A DNA stretch of 64,000 nucleotides, from positions 3,286,001 through 3,350,000 of the forward strand of contig NZ_JALKBW010000001.1 in NCBI RefSeq assembly GCF_023017165.1. The letters run 5' to 3'. This document shows positions 53,109-62,637 of this stretch, piece by piece. Source of the stretch: Gordonia alkaliphila (GTDB taxonomy: Bacteria > Actinomycetota > Actinomycetes > Mycobacteriales > Mycobacteriaceae). The stretch's first letter is position 1; every line of letters starts with the position of its first letter. The notes under the pieces were generated by a model. The model was not told where the DNA came from. It did no database searches and saw nothing but the letters and a program-made list of their open reading frames with translations. Made by a program: the position numbers and the translations under genes.

Positions 53109-53609
53109 TCAGGACTCGGGACCGAGGAAATCCTCGGGCGAGACGTGGTCGAGGAACTCCCGAAAGGCTTCGAGGTCGTCGTCGCTCGCGGCTTCGCCCG
53201 GCGCTTCGCCGTCTTCGTCCGGCATCGACAGCCCGGCGTCGTCGAGCACCTCTTCGCTGGCGACGATCGACGCACCGACGCGCATCGCCACGGCGATCGC
53301 ATCCGACGGCCGGGCCGAGACCACGGCACCGCCGCTGAAGACCATCTCGGCGTAGAAGGTGCCCTCCTGCATGTCCACGATGCGGACCTGCGTCAGTTCC
53401 TGGTCGAACGCCGCGCACAGATTCACGATCAGGTCGTGCGTCAACGGCCGCGGCGGCTCGATACCGCGCTGCTGCAACGCGATCGACGCCGCTTCGCTCT
53501 GTCCGATCCAGATGGCCAGGTAACGAGCGCCTTCGGCCTCACGCAGCAGCAGCACGGGCTGGTTCTGCGGGGCCTCCACTCGGATCCCGACGATTCGCAT
53601 CTCACCCAT
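53109..53609 (-). CDS. Bifunctional nuclease family protein (DUF151, Rv1829-like)
   Basis: A 166-residue cytoplasmic protein: MGEMRIVGIRVEAPQNQPVLLLREAEGARYLAIWIGQSEAASIALQQRGIEPPRPLTHDL, then VRIVDMQEGTFYAEMVFSGGAVVSARPSDAIAVAMRVGASIVASEEVLDDAG. These are the hallmarks of the BFN/DUF151 family; the name comes from a plant homologue, and nuclease activity in actinobacteria is unproven. The C-terminal 30 residues are acidic. ATG 53609 follows AAGGGC by about seven bases. It sits between two MerR genes, an arrangement kept in mycobacteria. Confidence 0.9.
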   Translation of the reverse strand: MGEMRIVGIRVEAPQNQPVLLLREAEGARYLAIWIGQSEAASIALQQRGIEPPRPLTHDLIVNLCAAFDQELTQVRIVDMQEGTFYAEMVFSGGAVVSARPSDAIAVAMRVGASIVASEEVLDDAGLSMPDEDGEAPGEAASDDDLEAFREFLDHVSPEDFLGPES

Positions 53610-53655
53610 GGTTCAGCCCTTTCTACCGGTACTGCGCACTGCTCGGTCGAGGCAC

Positions 53656-54393
53656 TCAGTCGAGGACGCCGCGGACCGCGGCCTTCACCAGTTGAGTATG
53701 CAGCGTCACCGACAGCGCCGCCATCTCCCGGATGAGTTCCTCGGCGCGGTCACGCGCACCGGTCCCCTTGCCCTTGGCGATGGGGCCGGCGATCTGCGCG
53801 ACCAGACCGGCCTCGCGGTCGGCGCTCACCTTGAAGGCGCGCAGGTGGCGCGTCTCCAGACCGAAGTTCGCGAGCGCCGCGGCGGCTTCCACCAGCCGCA
53901 CCGCGTCCTCGTCGAAGAAACCGCCCGGGCCGGAGGCCAGCAGGCTGTTGCGCATCAGCTCGCTGATGAAGGCGTTGTCCACGCCGGTGCGCTCGATCAG
54001 CGCTTCCCGCGACACACGACCGCCCCGCGTGGCGAAGTCGGTGGCCGGGGCCACCGCGCTGCGGGCCGACGACAGCAGCCGCGTACCCGGACCCTCCGCC
54101 GCTTCGGCGTCGATCGCATCCAGCTGCTCGCGGATCACCTTGAGCGGCAGATACCGGTCGCGCTGCGCCGTCAGGATGAATCGCAAACGCTCGCAGTCGG
54201 ATTCGGTGAACCGGCGGTAGCCCGACGGCGCACGCTCGGGCGTCACCAGACCCTCCGCCTCCAAGAAGCGAATCTTGGAGATGGTCACGTCCGGGAAGTC
54301 CTCGCGCAGAAGCGTGAGGACCGCACCGATCGACATCGACCGGCTTCCGACGTCCGAGCGCGCGGAATCCGCGCGGGCAGCGTTCGCTGTCAC
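53656..54393 (-). CDS. MerR family transcriptional regulator (Rv1828-like)
   Basis: A 245-residue regulator. The DNA-binding domain [72 protein letters not shown] begins near residue 20 and closely matches the Rv1828 type. The C-terminal half is helical, with no recognisable ligand-binding domain ([23 protein letters not shown]). It starts at GTG 54393 and is 14 bases after the garA stop on the same strand, so it is likely co-transcribed with garA and perhaps gcvH. Confidence 0.9.
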   Translation of the reverse strand: MTANAARADSARSDVGSRSMSIGAVLTLLREDFPDVTISKIRFLEAEGLVTPERAPSGYRRFTESDCERLRFILTAQRDRYLPLKVIREQLDAIDAEAAEGPGTRLLSSARSAVAPATDFATRGGRVSREALIERTGVDNAFISELMRNSLLASGPGGFFDEDAVRLVEAAAALANFGLETRHLRAFKVSADREAGLVAQIAGPIAKGKGTGARDRAEELIREMAALSVTLHTQLVKAAVRGVLD

Positions 54394-54407
54394 GGGAGGT
54401 GGCAGTC

Positions 54408-54848
54408 CTATTCTCCGGCGCGCGGGCCGGACAGGAAGACGAGACGGAACTTGCCGATCTGCACCTCGTCACCACTGGTGAGCGTCGCGTCGTCGACCGG
54501 CTCACGGTTCACGTAGGTGCCGTTCAGGCTCCCGACGTCGACCACCTTGAAGTCGTTGCCGGACAGGCGGAACTCGGCGTGGCGACGGCTGACCGTCACA
54601 TCGTCGAGGAAGATGTCGCTGTCGGGATGGCGACCGGCCGAGGTGGTCGCCTGGTCCAGCAGGAAGCGCGAGCCCGCGTTGGGGCCGCGCTTGACCACCA
54701 GGAGGGCCGTGCCGGGCAGCAGCCGCTCCACACCGGTCTCACCGGCTTCCGGAGTCGTCGCGGGCGCGTCGATCTCCTTGATGAACTCCTCACGGAATAC
54801 CGAAGTGGTCTCCACCGGTGCTTCGTAACCGTCGTCTTTACCGCTCAC
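54408..54848 (-). CDS. garA: Forkhead-associated protein GarA
   Basis: A 146-residue FHA-domain regulator. In mycobacteria GarA binds and inhibits 2-oxoglutarate dehydrogenase and NAD-glutamate dehydrogenase and stimulates glutamate synthase until phosphorylated by PknB or PknG. The phosphorylation motif ETTSVF (Thr14/Thr15) is intact. The FHA domain (about 50-140) shows [41 protein letters not shown] and [14 protein letters not shown] (Arg, Ser-Arg-Arg-His and Asn-Gly of the phosphothreonine pocket). GTG 54848 is preferred to GTG 54851 for spacing from AAGGAG. Confidence 0.95.
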   Translation of the reverse strand: MSGKDDGYEAPVETTSVFREEFIKEIDAPATTPEAGETGVERLLPGTALLVVKRGPNAGSRFLLDQATTSAGRHPDSDIFLDDVTVSRRHAEFRLSGNDFKVVDVGSLNGTYVNREPVDDATLTSGDEVQIGKFRLVFLSGPRAGE

Positions 54849-54851
54849 CAC

Positions 54852-55038
54852 AACTCCTTCGCCGACCCTGGGTCGGTCCTGTCAAGCACATACATGGCAG
54901 CGAACACTCCTCGCCGTTGAGTGCGTTCGCGGGCAGGATCTCTTACCCAGAGAACCTACCGGTTCACCCCCGTCGCCGTCAGCGAGTCGCCGACGATCGG
55001 GCATGGTTCGAATTCTACTGCGCCGAGTTCCTCGCCGA
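54852..55038. promoter_or_regulatory. garA leader / gcvH downstream region with two inverted repeats
   Basis: The 187-bp gap holds CCGACC-CTG-GGTCGG at 54862-54876, just before garA, and a longer imperfect hairpin at 54900-54930 (GCGAACACTC ... GAGTGCGTTCGC), possibly the gcvH terminator. No other feature is seen. Confidence 0.4.
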
Positions 55039-55443
55039 TCAGTCGGCGATGACCTGGAGGTATCCGTCCGCGTCGAGAAGCGCGGCCATCAGGGCGTCCA
55101 GATCGGCGTCGTCGGCGACGGTGATCTCCACCAGCCAGCCCTCGCCGTAGGGGTCCGAATTGACCAGTTCCGGCGCGTCCACGACGGCGTCGTTGGTCGC
55201 CGAGACCGTGCCGGCCAGCGGGCCGAAGATGTCCGAGACACTCTTGTGCGACTCCACCTCGGCGAACGATTCACCGGCGGTCACCTCGGAGTCGACGTCG
55301 GGCAGCTGCACGAAGACCACGTCGTTCAGCGCGTCCTGCGCGAAGTCGGTGATGCCCACGCGCACGGTCGACGGACCGACCTTGCGGAGCCACTCGTGGT
55401 CGTCGGTGTAGCGCAGTTCCGCGGGAACCTGGGTGGAAGTCAC
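55039..55443 (-). CDS. gcvH: Glycine cleavage system H protein
   Basis: A 134-residue lipoyl carrier that shuttles the aminomethyl group between P- and T-proteins. The lipoylation site is Lys67 in FAEVESHKSVSDIFGPLAG. The N-terminus ELRYTDDHEWLRKVG and the C-terminal GEGWLVEITVADDADLDALM are family features. It starts at GTG 55443, with AGAAAGGTGAG upstream. It lies between the phosphatidyltransferase gene and garA on the same strand, separate from gcvP. Confidence 0.97.
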   Translation of the reverse strand: MTSTQVPAELRYTDDHEWLRKVGPSTVRVGITDFAQDALNDVVFVQLPDVDSEVTAGESFAEVESHKSVSDIFGPLAGTVSATNDAVVDAPELVNSDPYGEGWLVEITVADDADLDALMAALLDADGYLQVIAD

Positions 55444-55518
55444 GGTCTCACCTTTCTGCGTCCGGGGCGTCGGCCCCGGCTTCTCGGACGACGCGCTGTG
55501 CGCACGCCGCGTAGAACT

Positions 55519-56175
55519 CTATCGGTCGGCGGCAGCGGCCGCTGCCATCCCCCTGGGTAGCGTCCGCACCACCTGCACCGTCTGGATCCAGTACAGAACC
55601 AGCGTCCACAGGTACATGCCGACGCCCCAGATCAGGAAGGCCCAGCCGATCGGGAAGGCCACGGTGCCGACGATCCCGTCGATCTGCCCGCCGAGCAGCC
55701 ACGGGAACGAACTCATCAGCGCGAACGTCGCCGCCTTGCCGATGTACAGCGTGGGCAGGGCGGTGATGCCGCGGCTCTTGAGCAGTGGCGCGGTGCCCAG
55801 CAGCAGCACATCGCGCGCGACGATCAGCCCGATGACCCACCACGGCACGTATCCCTTGAGACCGAAGCAGATCGGAATCACGATCACGTACAGCCGGTCG
55901 GCCGCCGGGTCGAGCAGCGCACCGATCTTGGACGACTGATCGAGCCAACGGGCGAGCTTGCCGTCGAGCCAGTCCGAGAGCCCCGAGACGATCAGGATCG
56001 CCAGCGCCCAGCCGGGCGAGTCGGCGCCCATGAGGACCCAGACGAACACCGGGATCAGCGCCAGCCGCATCAGGCTGAGCGCGTTGGGCACCGTCCACGG
56101 GGTGTCGGCGCGTTCCGGCGGGGCGGACTCGCCTGACGGGACCGGCTGTGCCGACGGGCCGGGAGCCCGGGTCAT
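55519..56175 (-). CDS. CDP-alcohol phosphatidyltransferase (PgsA2-like)
   Basis: A 218-residue integral membrane enzyme of phospholipid synthesis with about five hydrophobic segments. The family signature is complete in SDWLDGKLARWLDQSSKIGALLDPAADR (D-x2-D-G-x2-A-R-x8-G-x3-D-x3-D), near residues 65-95, after TVPNALSLMRLALIPVFVWVL. Likely a phosphatidylglycerophosphate or cardiolipin synthase; the position before secA2 corresponds to Rv1822 (pgsA2). ATG 56175 overlaps the secA2 stop by four bases. The first 25 residues are Pro-rich and cytosolic. Confidence 0.88.
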   Translation of the reverse strand: MTRAPGPSAQPVPSGESAPPERADTPWTVPNALSLMRLALIPVFVWVLMGADSPGWALAILIVSGLSDWLDGKLARWLDQSSKIGALLDPAADRLYVIVIPICFGLKGYVPWWVIGLIVARDVLLLGTAPLLKSRGITALPTLYIGKAATFALMSSFPWLLGGQIDGIVGTVAFPIGWAFLIWGVGMYLWTLVLYWIQTVQVVRTLPRGMAAAAAADR

Positions 56176-58463
56176 CGGAAGATGCCCACAATCCCCTGCA
56201 TCGCCTGCGAACCGGCGGAGAACTGGTTCTCGTTGACCAGGTAGGTCCAGGTCATGGTGGAACGGTGCAGGTCGGCCCCGTCGAGGTCGACGCCGTCGGC
56301 GGTGATCGTCACCTCGCGGAAGGTCGCCGCCGCCGCGGTCATGGCCTCGTCGACGATCTGGGTGAACTCGCCGAAGATCAGCTTGTGGAACTCCTCCAGC
56401 GGGCTCTGCGCGCCGAGCGCCCGTAGGTGGATGCTGGCCTGCACGTCGGCCACGTAGGCCAGGTGATCGGCCCAGGCGCGGTCCAGGTGGTACAGCACGA
56501 TCTCGCGGGCCGCGTCGGTCAACACCTCGTCGTCGAGGTCCTCGGCGAGTTCGGACCAGCGCTCGGGCTCGGCCTTCTCCAGGTCGCGTGCGGCGGCGTC
56601 GGTCTTGAGCACGTTCATGCGGCGTCGCACGATCGACTCGCGCTGCTCGTTGACCTGCTTGTTGTAGCTCCAGGTGTTCGAGTGCAGGGTCAGCATGGCG
56701 GCCTCGGCGATGCGCTGCGCCTGCTCGACGGTCTCGATGCCCTTGGGGCCCAGGAGGCCGTCCGGAGCGTCGGCCTGCACTTCGCGCAGCGTGGTGATGT
56801 TCTTGGTGACCAGCGGGTCCTCCAGGCTGGAGAAGAACACCGAGCGGCCCGGGTCGCCCTGGCGGCCGGCGCGGCCGCGCAGCTGGTTGTCCAGCCGCTC
56901 GGTGTCGTACCGGCCGGTGCCGACCACGCACAGGCCCCCGAGGTCGAGAACCTCCTCGCGCGCGTCGTCGTCGCCGTCCGAGCCGCCGAGGCGGATGTCG
57001 GTGCCGCGTCCGGCCATCTGCGTGGAGACGGTCACCGCGTTCTTGCGGCCGGCCTCGGCGATGATCGCGGCCTCTTCGGCGTCGTTCTTGGCGTTGAGGA
57101 CCACCGCCGTGACCCCGGCGCGCTCCAGGAAGTAGGCCAGCTCTTCGGACTGGGCGACGTCGTGGGTGCCGATCAGGATCGGCTGTCCGGTCTCGTGCGT
57201 GGCCGCCACGAAGTCGACGACGGCCTCGACCTTGTTGGCCTTGGTGTCGTAGACGCGGTCCGGCTCGTCCTCGCGGATGTTCGGCGCGTTCGACGGGATC
57301 TGCGATACCTCGAGGCCGTAGAACTGCCGGAACTGCTCGCCGGCGGCGATGGCGGTGCCGGTCATGCCTGCGACCTTCGGGTAGCGGCCGATCAGCGCCT
57401 GCACGGTGATCGTGTCGATCACCTCGCCGGCCTCGGTCAGCTCCAGACCCTCCTTGAACTCGACGGCGGCCTGCACGCCGTCGGGCCAGCGCTGCAGACG
57501 GGCCACGCGACCGCGCGAGGCGTTGATCAGGTGCACCCCGCCGTCGCGGACGATGTAGTCCACGTCGCGTTCGAGCAGGTAGTACGCGTAGAGCGCGACG
57601 TTGACGTGCACCAGGGTGGAGCCGACGTGTTCGTCGTCGTACAGGTTGATGCCGCCGAGGGTGGCCTCGACGAGCTGCGCGCCCTCTTCGGTGAGCGAGA
57701 CGTTCCGGCCGTCGGCGTCGATGTCGTAGTGCTTGGCCTTGAGGCGGGAGACCACATCGAAGATCGCGCTGTTGGGGATTGCGGCCGGTGTCGCGCCCGC
57801 CAGGATCAGCGGCACCAGCGCCTCGTCGACGAGCACCGAGTCGGCCTCGTCGACGATCGCCACGTCGGGCACCGGCGCGACGAGAGCGTCGGCGGTCAGG
57901 ACCAGGTGATCGCGGAGGACGTCGAAGCCGATCTCGTTGACCGAGCCGTAGGTCACCGGGCAGTCGTAGGCCGCGCGCCGCTCGTCCGGGGTCGACTTCT
58001 CCGACAGCGCGCCCACGTCGATGCCGAACAGGTCGTACAGCGGCTTCATCCACTTCGCGTCACGACCGGCGAGGTAGTCGTTCACCGAGATGACGTGCAC
58101 CGAATGCCCGGACAGGGCGAAACCGACGGCGGCGATCGCGCCGGCCAGGGTCTTGCCCTCACCGGTGGCCATCTCCACCACGTCGCCGTCGAGCATGCGC
58201 AGCGCACCCTGCAACTGCACGTCGAACGGCGTCATCTCCAGGGATCGCGTGCCGCCCTCCCGCGCCAAGGCGAGGAACCGCGTGCGGCCGCTCTCGGTGG
58301 TGACGTCCAATTCGGCTGCGGCCGAAGCGAATTCGTCGTCGGTCAGCGCCTGCGCCCAGTCGTCGTGAGCGGTCGAGGCTTCGATCATCGCCACAGACTT
58401 CGACTGGTTACGCGTCGCCTGCGCACCGAGCATGCGCCACATCGCGTTCGAGAACTTACCCAT
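56172..58463 (-). CDS. secA2: Accessory Sec translocase ATPase SecA2
   Basis: A 763-residue SecA paralogue, shorter than housekeeping SecA1 (usually over 900) and lacking its C-terminal zinc tail. The N-terminus MGKFSNAMWRMLGAQATRN matches mycobacterial SecA2. Motifs: Walker A EMATGEGKTLAGAI (97-110), AIVDEADSVLVDEALVPLILAG (DEAD at 205-208), VSTQMAGRGTDIRLGG and QLRGRAGRQGDPGRSVFFSSLED near the middle. It exports a subset of proteins. Coupled to the phosphatidyltransferase gene by an ATGA overlap. Confidence 0.96.
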   Translation of the reverse strand: MGKFSNAMWRMLGAQATRNQSKSVAMIEASTAHDDWAQALTDDEFASAAAELDVTTESGRTRFLALAREGGTRSLEMTPFDVQLQGALRMLDGDVVEMATGEGKTLAGAIAAVGFALSGHSVHVISVNDYLAGRDAKWMKPLYDLFGIDVGALSEKSTPDERRAAYDCPVTYGSVNEIGFDVLRDHLVLTADALVAPVPDVAIVDEADSVLVDEALVPLILAGATPAAIPNSAIFDVVSRLKAKHYDIDADGRNVSLTEEGAQLVEATLGGINLYDDEHVGSTLVHVNVALYAYYLLERDVDYIVRDGGVHLINASRGRVARLQRWPDGVQAAVEFKEGLELTEAGEVIDTITVQALIGRYPKVAGMTGTAIAAGEQFRQFYGLEVSQIPSNAPNIREDEPDRVYDTKANKVEAVVDFVAATHETGQPILIGTHDVAQSEELAYFLERAGVTAVVLNAKNDAEEAAIIAEAGRKNAVTVSTQMAGRGTDIRLGGSDGDDDAREEVLDLGGLCVVGTGRYDTERLDNQLRGRAGRQGDPGRSVFFSSLEDPLVTKNITTLREVQADAPDGLLGPKGIETVEQAQRIAEAAMLTLHSNTWSYNKQVNEQRESIVRRRMNVLKTDAAARDLEKAEPERWSELAEDLDDEVLTDAAREIVLYHLDRAWADHLAYVADVQASIHLRALGAQSPLEEFHKLIFGEFTQIVDEAMTAAAATFREVTITADGVDLDGADLHRSTMTWTYLVNENQFSAGSQAMQGIVGIFR

Positions 58464-58587
58464 CGGTGACTATCCCACTCCTTGCCGTGGCTACCCCCGA
58501 ACGGACGGCGTCCGGGTACGAATCGTGATCTACCGTACGCGGGTCGGGCCGACACGGGCATGGGGTCAGTGCACTACCGTTGTCTGT

Positions 58588-59391
58588 GTGAGCTCCTACC
58601 GCAGAATCCTCCGTCTCAACGCGGTGCTGGCGCTGGTCGCCGTGGCCGCCCTGACCGCATGCGGCTCCGACGAAGCCGCCGCCCAGGCCGAGCCGTCGGC
58701 GCTGGTGGGCAAGACCTATCTGTCCACCGAGGTGACCGGGCCCGCGATCCCCGGCGGCGGCCCGGTGGAACTGACCTTCCCCCAGCCCGGCCGGATCGCG
58801 GCCACCGCGGGCTGCAACCGCCACATGGGCGAGGTGACGTTCGACGGCGCGACGATGACGCCCGGGCAGCTCGCCTCCACGATGATGGCCTGCCCGGGTC
58901 CGGCCGAGCAGGCCGACGCGTGGCTCGCCGACTTCCTGTCCGGCCCGCTGACCTGGTCTCTCGCCGACGACACCCTCACGCTCACCCGCGGGGAGGGCGA
59001 CGCCCGCCGTGCGGTGACCCTCGTCGAACGCGCGAACACCGCGCTGACCGGCACCACCTGGACGGTGACCGCCATCGTGACCGAGCAGGCCGTCGAGTCC
59101 TCCCGCGCCATCGAGGACTCCGCCCCGAACCTCCGACTGGCCGACGACGGCACGGTCTCCGGGTCCACCGGCTGCAACAACTTCCGCGGCAACGCCACGG
59201 TGGCCGGCGACAAGATCACCTTCAGTTCGATCGCCGCCACCAAGATGGCGTGCCCGCCCGAGATCGCCCGCGTGGAACAGGTCGTGCTCGACACGCTGCG
59301 CGGTTCGGTGACCTACCGCATCGACGGCAACGAGCTCGCGCTCACCAATGACGCCGACCCGAACGCGGGTCTGCGCCTGCGCGCGAACTGA
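58588..59391 (+). CDS. META-domain lipoprotein
   Basis: A 267-residue exported lipoprotein: signal [25 protein letters not shown] with lipobox LTAC. Two META (DUF306/HslJ-like) domains follow: one with [32 protein letters not shown] and one with [34 protein letters not shown]; each has the GCN...M.C pattern. HslJ-type proteins relate to stress and novobiocin resistance in E. coli, but the role here is unknown. GTG 58588 is chosen because it gives a proper signal peptide. Divergent from secA2. Confidence 0.88.
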   Translation: MSSYRRILRLNAVLALVAVAALTACGSDEAAAQAEPSALVGKTYLSTEVTGPAIPGGGPVELTFPQPGRIAATAGCNRHMGEVTFDGATMTPGQLASTMMACPGPAEQADAWLADFLSGPLTWSLADDTLTLTRGEGDARRAVTLVERANTALTGTTWTVTAIVTEQAVESSRAIEDSAPNLRLADDGTVSGSTGCNNFRGNATVAGDKITFSSIAATKMACPPEIARVEQVVLDTLRGSVTYRIDGNELALTNDADPNAGLRLRAN

Positions 59392-59459
59392 CGCCCGAAC
59401 TCACCCGCACCCAGCCCCGCCCCCGGTCTTCCCGCCGGGGACCGACGAAAGGCGCTCAC

Positions 59460-60469
59460 ATGCCCACCTCCTCGACCCACTCCACCGCCTTCACCAAGCC
59501 GCCCGTCACGGTGACGGTCACCGGCGCCGCGGGCACCATCGGTTACGCCGCGCTCTTCCGCGTCGCCGCCGGCGCCATGCTCGGCCGCGACCAGCCGGTG
59601 CACCTGCGCCTGCTCGAACTGCCGCCGCCCTGGGCGCCGCGGAGGGCATCGCGATGGAGCTCGACGACTGCGCCCTGCCGCAGCTCGCGTCGGTGGAGAT
59701 CTTCGACGATCCGCGCGCCGCCTTCGACGGCGTGCAGCAGGCCCTGCTGATCGGTGCCAAGCCCCGCACCAAGGGCATGGAGCGCGCCGACCTGCTGTCG
59801 GCCAACGCGTCGGTGTTCTCCGCGCAGGGCAAGGTGCTGGGCGAGGTCGCGGCCGACGACGTGCGCATCACCGTCGTCGGCAATCCGGCCAACACCAATG
59901 CCGCGATCGCCGCGCGGAACGCGCCCGACATTCCGCGCGAACGCTTCTCGGCACTCACCCGCCTCGACCACAACCGGGCGATCGCTCAGCTGGCCGGGCG
60001 CGCCGACGTGCCGGTGACCGCGATCAGCGGTATCACCATCTGGGGCAACCACTCGGCCACCCAGTACCCGGACATCTTCCACGCGCTCGCGGGCGAGCTG
60101 ACCGGCGCGGCACTCGCAGCCGACCGCGACTGGCTGGTGGACGACTTCATTCCGACGGTGGCGCAACGCGGTTCGGCGATCATCGCCGCGCGCGGCGCCT
60201 CCTCGGCGGCGTCCGCCGCCAACGGCACCATCGACCACGTGCGCGACTGGGCACTCGGCACCGCGAGCGAGGGCTGGACGTCGGCCGCCATCGTCTCGCC
60301 GGGCCTCTACGGCGTTCCCGAAGGCCTCGTCTGCTCGTTCCCGGTCCGCTCGGACGGCACCGACTGGCAGATCGTCGAGGGGCTGGAGATCAACGAGTTC
60401 TCCCGCGCCCGTATCGACGCCTCGGTGGCCGAGCTGCAGGCCGAGATCGCCGCTGTCGACGCACTGTAG
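59460..60469 (+). pseudogene. mdh: NAD-dependent malate dehydrogenase, frameshifted
   Basis: TCA-cycle enzyme interconverting malate and oxaloacetate, 336 residues when the frame is repaired. Start ATG 59460 ([22 protein letters not shown]); NAD-binding [23 protein letters not shown] in the first frame, then [13 protein letters not shown] in the other. The break lies at about 59621-59632 (GCCGCCGCCCTGG), consistent with one missing C from an LLELPPALGAAEG coding run. Downstream, [20 protein letters not shown] and [12 protein letters not shown] (catalytic His) are intact. For a central enzyme with otherwise perfect sequence, a sequencing error is the likely cause. Confidence 0.9.
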
Positions 60470-60514
60470 AGCACTCCACCTCTCCCTATCCGCACCGCAC
60501 ACTAGGATCACGCT

Positions 60515-61366
60515 ATGAGCAAGCAGGAAAAGACCAAGAAGAAGAAGTCGCAGTCGACCAACTCGCTGTCCAAGAAGGCTTACGAGTCCGAGCTCTTCCG
60601 CTTGCAGACCGAACTGGTCGCCCTGCAGGAGTGGGTCCGCGCCACCGGCGCACGCGTCGTGGTGATCTTCGAGGGCCGCGACGCCGCGGGCAAGGGCGGC
60701 GCCATCAAGCGCATCACCCAGTACCTGAGCCCCCGCGTCGCCCGGGTGGCCGCACTGCCCGCGCCGACCGACCGGGAGAAGGGCCAGTGGTACTACCAGC
60801 GCTACGTGGCGCACCTGCCCGCGCCCGGTGAGATCGTGCTGCTCGACCGGTCCTGGTACAACCGCGCAGGCGTCGAGAAGGTGATGGGCTTCTGCACCCC
60901 CGAGGAGCACACCCGCTTCCTGCGCCAGACCCCGATCTTCGAGCAGATGCTGATCGACGACGGCATCCTGCTGCGCAAGTACTGGTTCTCGGTGTCCGAC
61001 GCCGAGCAGCTCCGCCGGTTCCGCGCCCGCCGCGACGACCCGGTGCGGCAGTGGAAGCTCTCCCCGATGGATCTGGAATCCATCTACCGGTGGGAGGACT
61101 ACTCGCGCGCCAAGGACGAGATGATGGTGCACACCGACACCTCCGCCAGCCCCTGGTTCGTGGTGGAGTCGGACAACAAGAAGGCCGCGCGCCTCAACAT
61201 GATCGCGCACCTGCTCTCCACCATCCCGTACACGAATGTGCCGAGCCCGGTGGTGAAGCTGCCCAAGCGGCCGCTGTCGTCGGGCAACTACGTACGGCCG
61301 CCGCGCTCGCTGAGCAAGTTCGTCCCCGATCACGTCGCCACCCTCATCGGCGACACCGAGGACTGA
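60515..61366 (+). CDS. ppk2: Polyphosphate kinase 2
   Basis: A 283-residue cytoplasmic kinase transferring phosphate between polyphosphate and nucleotides. Walker A FEGRDAAGKGGAIKRI (52-66), Walker B EIVLLDRSWYNRAGVEKVMGFC (Asp111, Arg112), and the lid region RDDPVRQWKLSPMDLESIYRWEDYSRAKDEM are diagnostic. The Lys-rich start SKQEKTKKKKSQS is unusual but common in this class. The single-domain architecture leaves NDP or NMP preference open. Confidence 0.93.
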   Translation: MSKQEKTKKKKSQSTNSLSKKAYESELFRLQTELVALQEWVRATGARVVVIFEGRDAAGKGGAIKRITQYLSPRVARVAALPAPTDREKGQWYYQRYVAHLPAPGEIVLLDRSWYNRAGVEKVMGFCTPEEHTRFLRQTPIFEQMLIDDGILLRKYWFSVSDAEQLRRFRARRDDPVRQWKLSPMDLESIYRWEDYSRAKDEMMVHTDTSASPWFVVESDNKKAARLNMIAHLLSTIPYTNVPSPVVKLPKRPLSSGNYVRPPRSLSKFVPDHVATLIGDTED

Positions 61367-61382
61367 CCGACATTTCTCCACC

Positions 61383-62624
61383 GTGAACACTGCACCCTCT
61401 CGCCTGGCCACGCTGCGCAGGCAAGCGCGCCGCGCCTTCGAGTTCCACGACCTGATCTACCTGGTGGGTCCGGCCGGCTACCCCAACTACGGCGACGAAC
61501 TGATCATGGAGGCGTGGCTGCGCTACTTCGCGCGGCACCGTCCGCTGGCCACCGTCGTCGTCGACTGCGGTCGGCCCGGATCGGCGAATCTCCTTCTGCG
61601 GCAGGCCAATTCGCGGGCGATCTTCGTCAACACCCTGTGGGAGTTGACCCACCATGCGAATTCGGCACCGGAGGACTCCGACATCGATCCGGTGCGGCCC
61701 TGGGAGTGGGTGGCCGCGGCCGCGAGCCGCTTCGGGGTGGCGCCCGCCGAGGGTTCCGGCGTGGAGATGCTGTTGCGCGCCAAGACCATTCACCTGGTCG
61801 GCGGCGGCTACATCAACCGGGTGTGGCCGCATCAGATGGCACTGGTGGCGGCGGTCGCCGAGGTCTCCCGAGTCACCGGCGCCCGCGCCGTGGCCACCGG
61901 GCAGGGTCTCGTCCCCGCCCTCGAGGGCGAGGCGCTGAGCCGATTCCTCACGGACGCAGCGCAATTCACCGTGTTCGATGTCCGGGACCGACCGTCCTTC
62001 GAGCTGCTCGACGGCATCGCCGCGGCCACGCGACACGGCGATGATGCATGGCTGTCGCCGCGTCTGCAGCGGCCCACCGCAGTGCCGCCGAGCGGCGAGG
62101 TGGTGCTCTGCGCCCAGAGCGATCTGACCGAGGACTTCCGTCGCGGCGAGGCGAGCGGTCCGACGGCCCTCGCCGACCTGCTGACGGCGACCCTGGACGC
62201 CTGGGCGGTGCCTGCCGAGAAGGTCACCGTGGTCGAGGCCATTCCCGGCTACGACATGACCGTGCCGACGTTGATGGGCGACCGCCTCGACGGCGCCCGG
62301 ATCCGGACCTTCCTCGACGTGTGGCGGGACGGCCTGCCGACCGGGCACGGCGCCACCTGGCTGTCCACCCGCTTCCACCCGCACCTGCTGGCCGCCGCGG
62401 CCGGCGACTCCGGCGTCGCCGTCGTCCCGAAACCGGACTACTACGGCACCAAGCACGCCTCGCTCGCCGACCTGGGCAGCCGCTGGCCGATCCTGTCCGG
62501 CGACGACCCGATCCCCGATCGTCCCGTCGCCGGCGGCTACACCGTCGACGAGGTCGCCACCGCCGTGGCCGACAAGCGAGCGCTCGCCAAGCAGCTCTAT
62601 CCGACGGGCGCCCGCGTGCGTTAG
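61383..62624 (+). CDS. Polysaccharide pyruvyl transferase family protein
   Basis: A 413-residue protein with DLIYLVGPAGYPNYGDELIMEAWLRYFAR (the G-x2-N-x-G-D-E start of the family), the mid-protein LVGGGYINRVWPHQMAL and ARAVATGQGLVP, and the C-terminal STRFHPHLLAAAAGDSGVAVVPKPDYYGTKHASL. Members add ketal pyruvate to sugars or act as related glycosyltransferase-like enzymes in cell-wall polysaccharide modification. The precise acceptor is unknown. GTG 61383, 16 bases after ppk2. Confidence 0.85.
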   Translation: MNTAPSRLATLRRQARRAFEFHDLIYLVGPAGYPNYGDELIMEAWLRYFARHRPLATVVVDCGRPGSANLLLRQANSRAIFVNTLWELTHHANSAPEDSDIDPVRPWEWVAAAASRFGVAPAEGSGVEMLLRAKTIHLVGGGYINRVWPHQMALVAAVAEVSRVTGARAVATGQGLVPALEGEALSRFLTDAAQFTVFDVRDRPSFELLDGIAAATRHGDDAWLSPRLQRPTAVPPSGEVVLCAQSDLTEDFRRGEASGPTALADLLTATLDAWAVPAEKVTVVEAIPGYDMTVPTLMGDRLDGARIRTFLDVWRDGLPTGHGATWLSTRFHPHLLAAAAGDSGVAVVPKPDYYGTKHASLADLGSRWPILSGDDPIPDRPVAGGYTVDEVATAVADKRALAKQLYPTGARVR

Positions 62625-62637
62625 GCTCGGCACCCGT

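Noticed and set aside
59615..59640. Programmed frameshift in mdh
   Set aside because: GCC-rich run without a recognised slippery signal; orthologues are single-frame.
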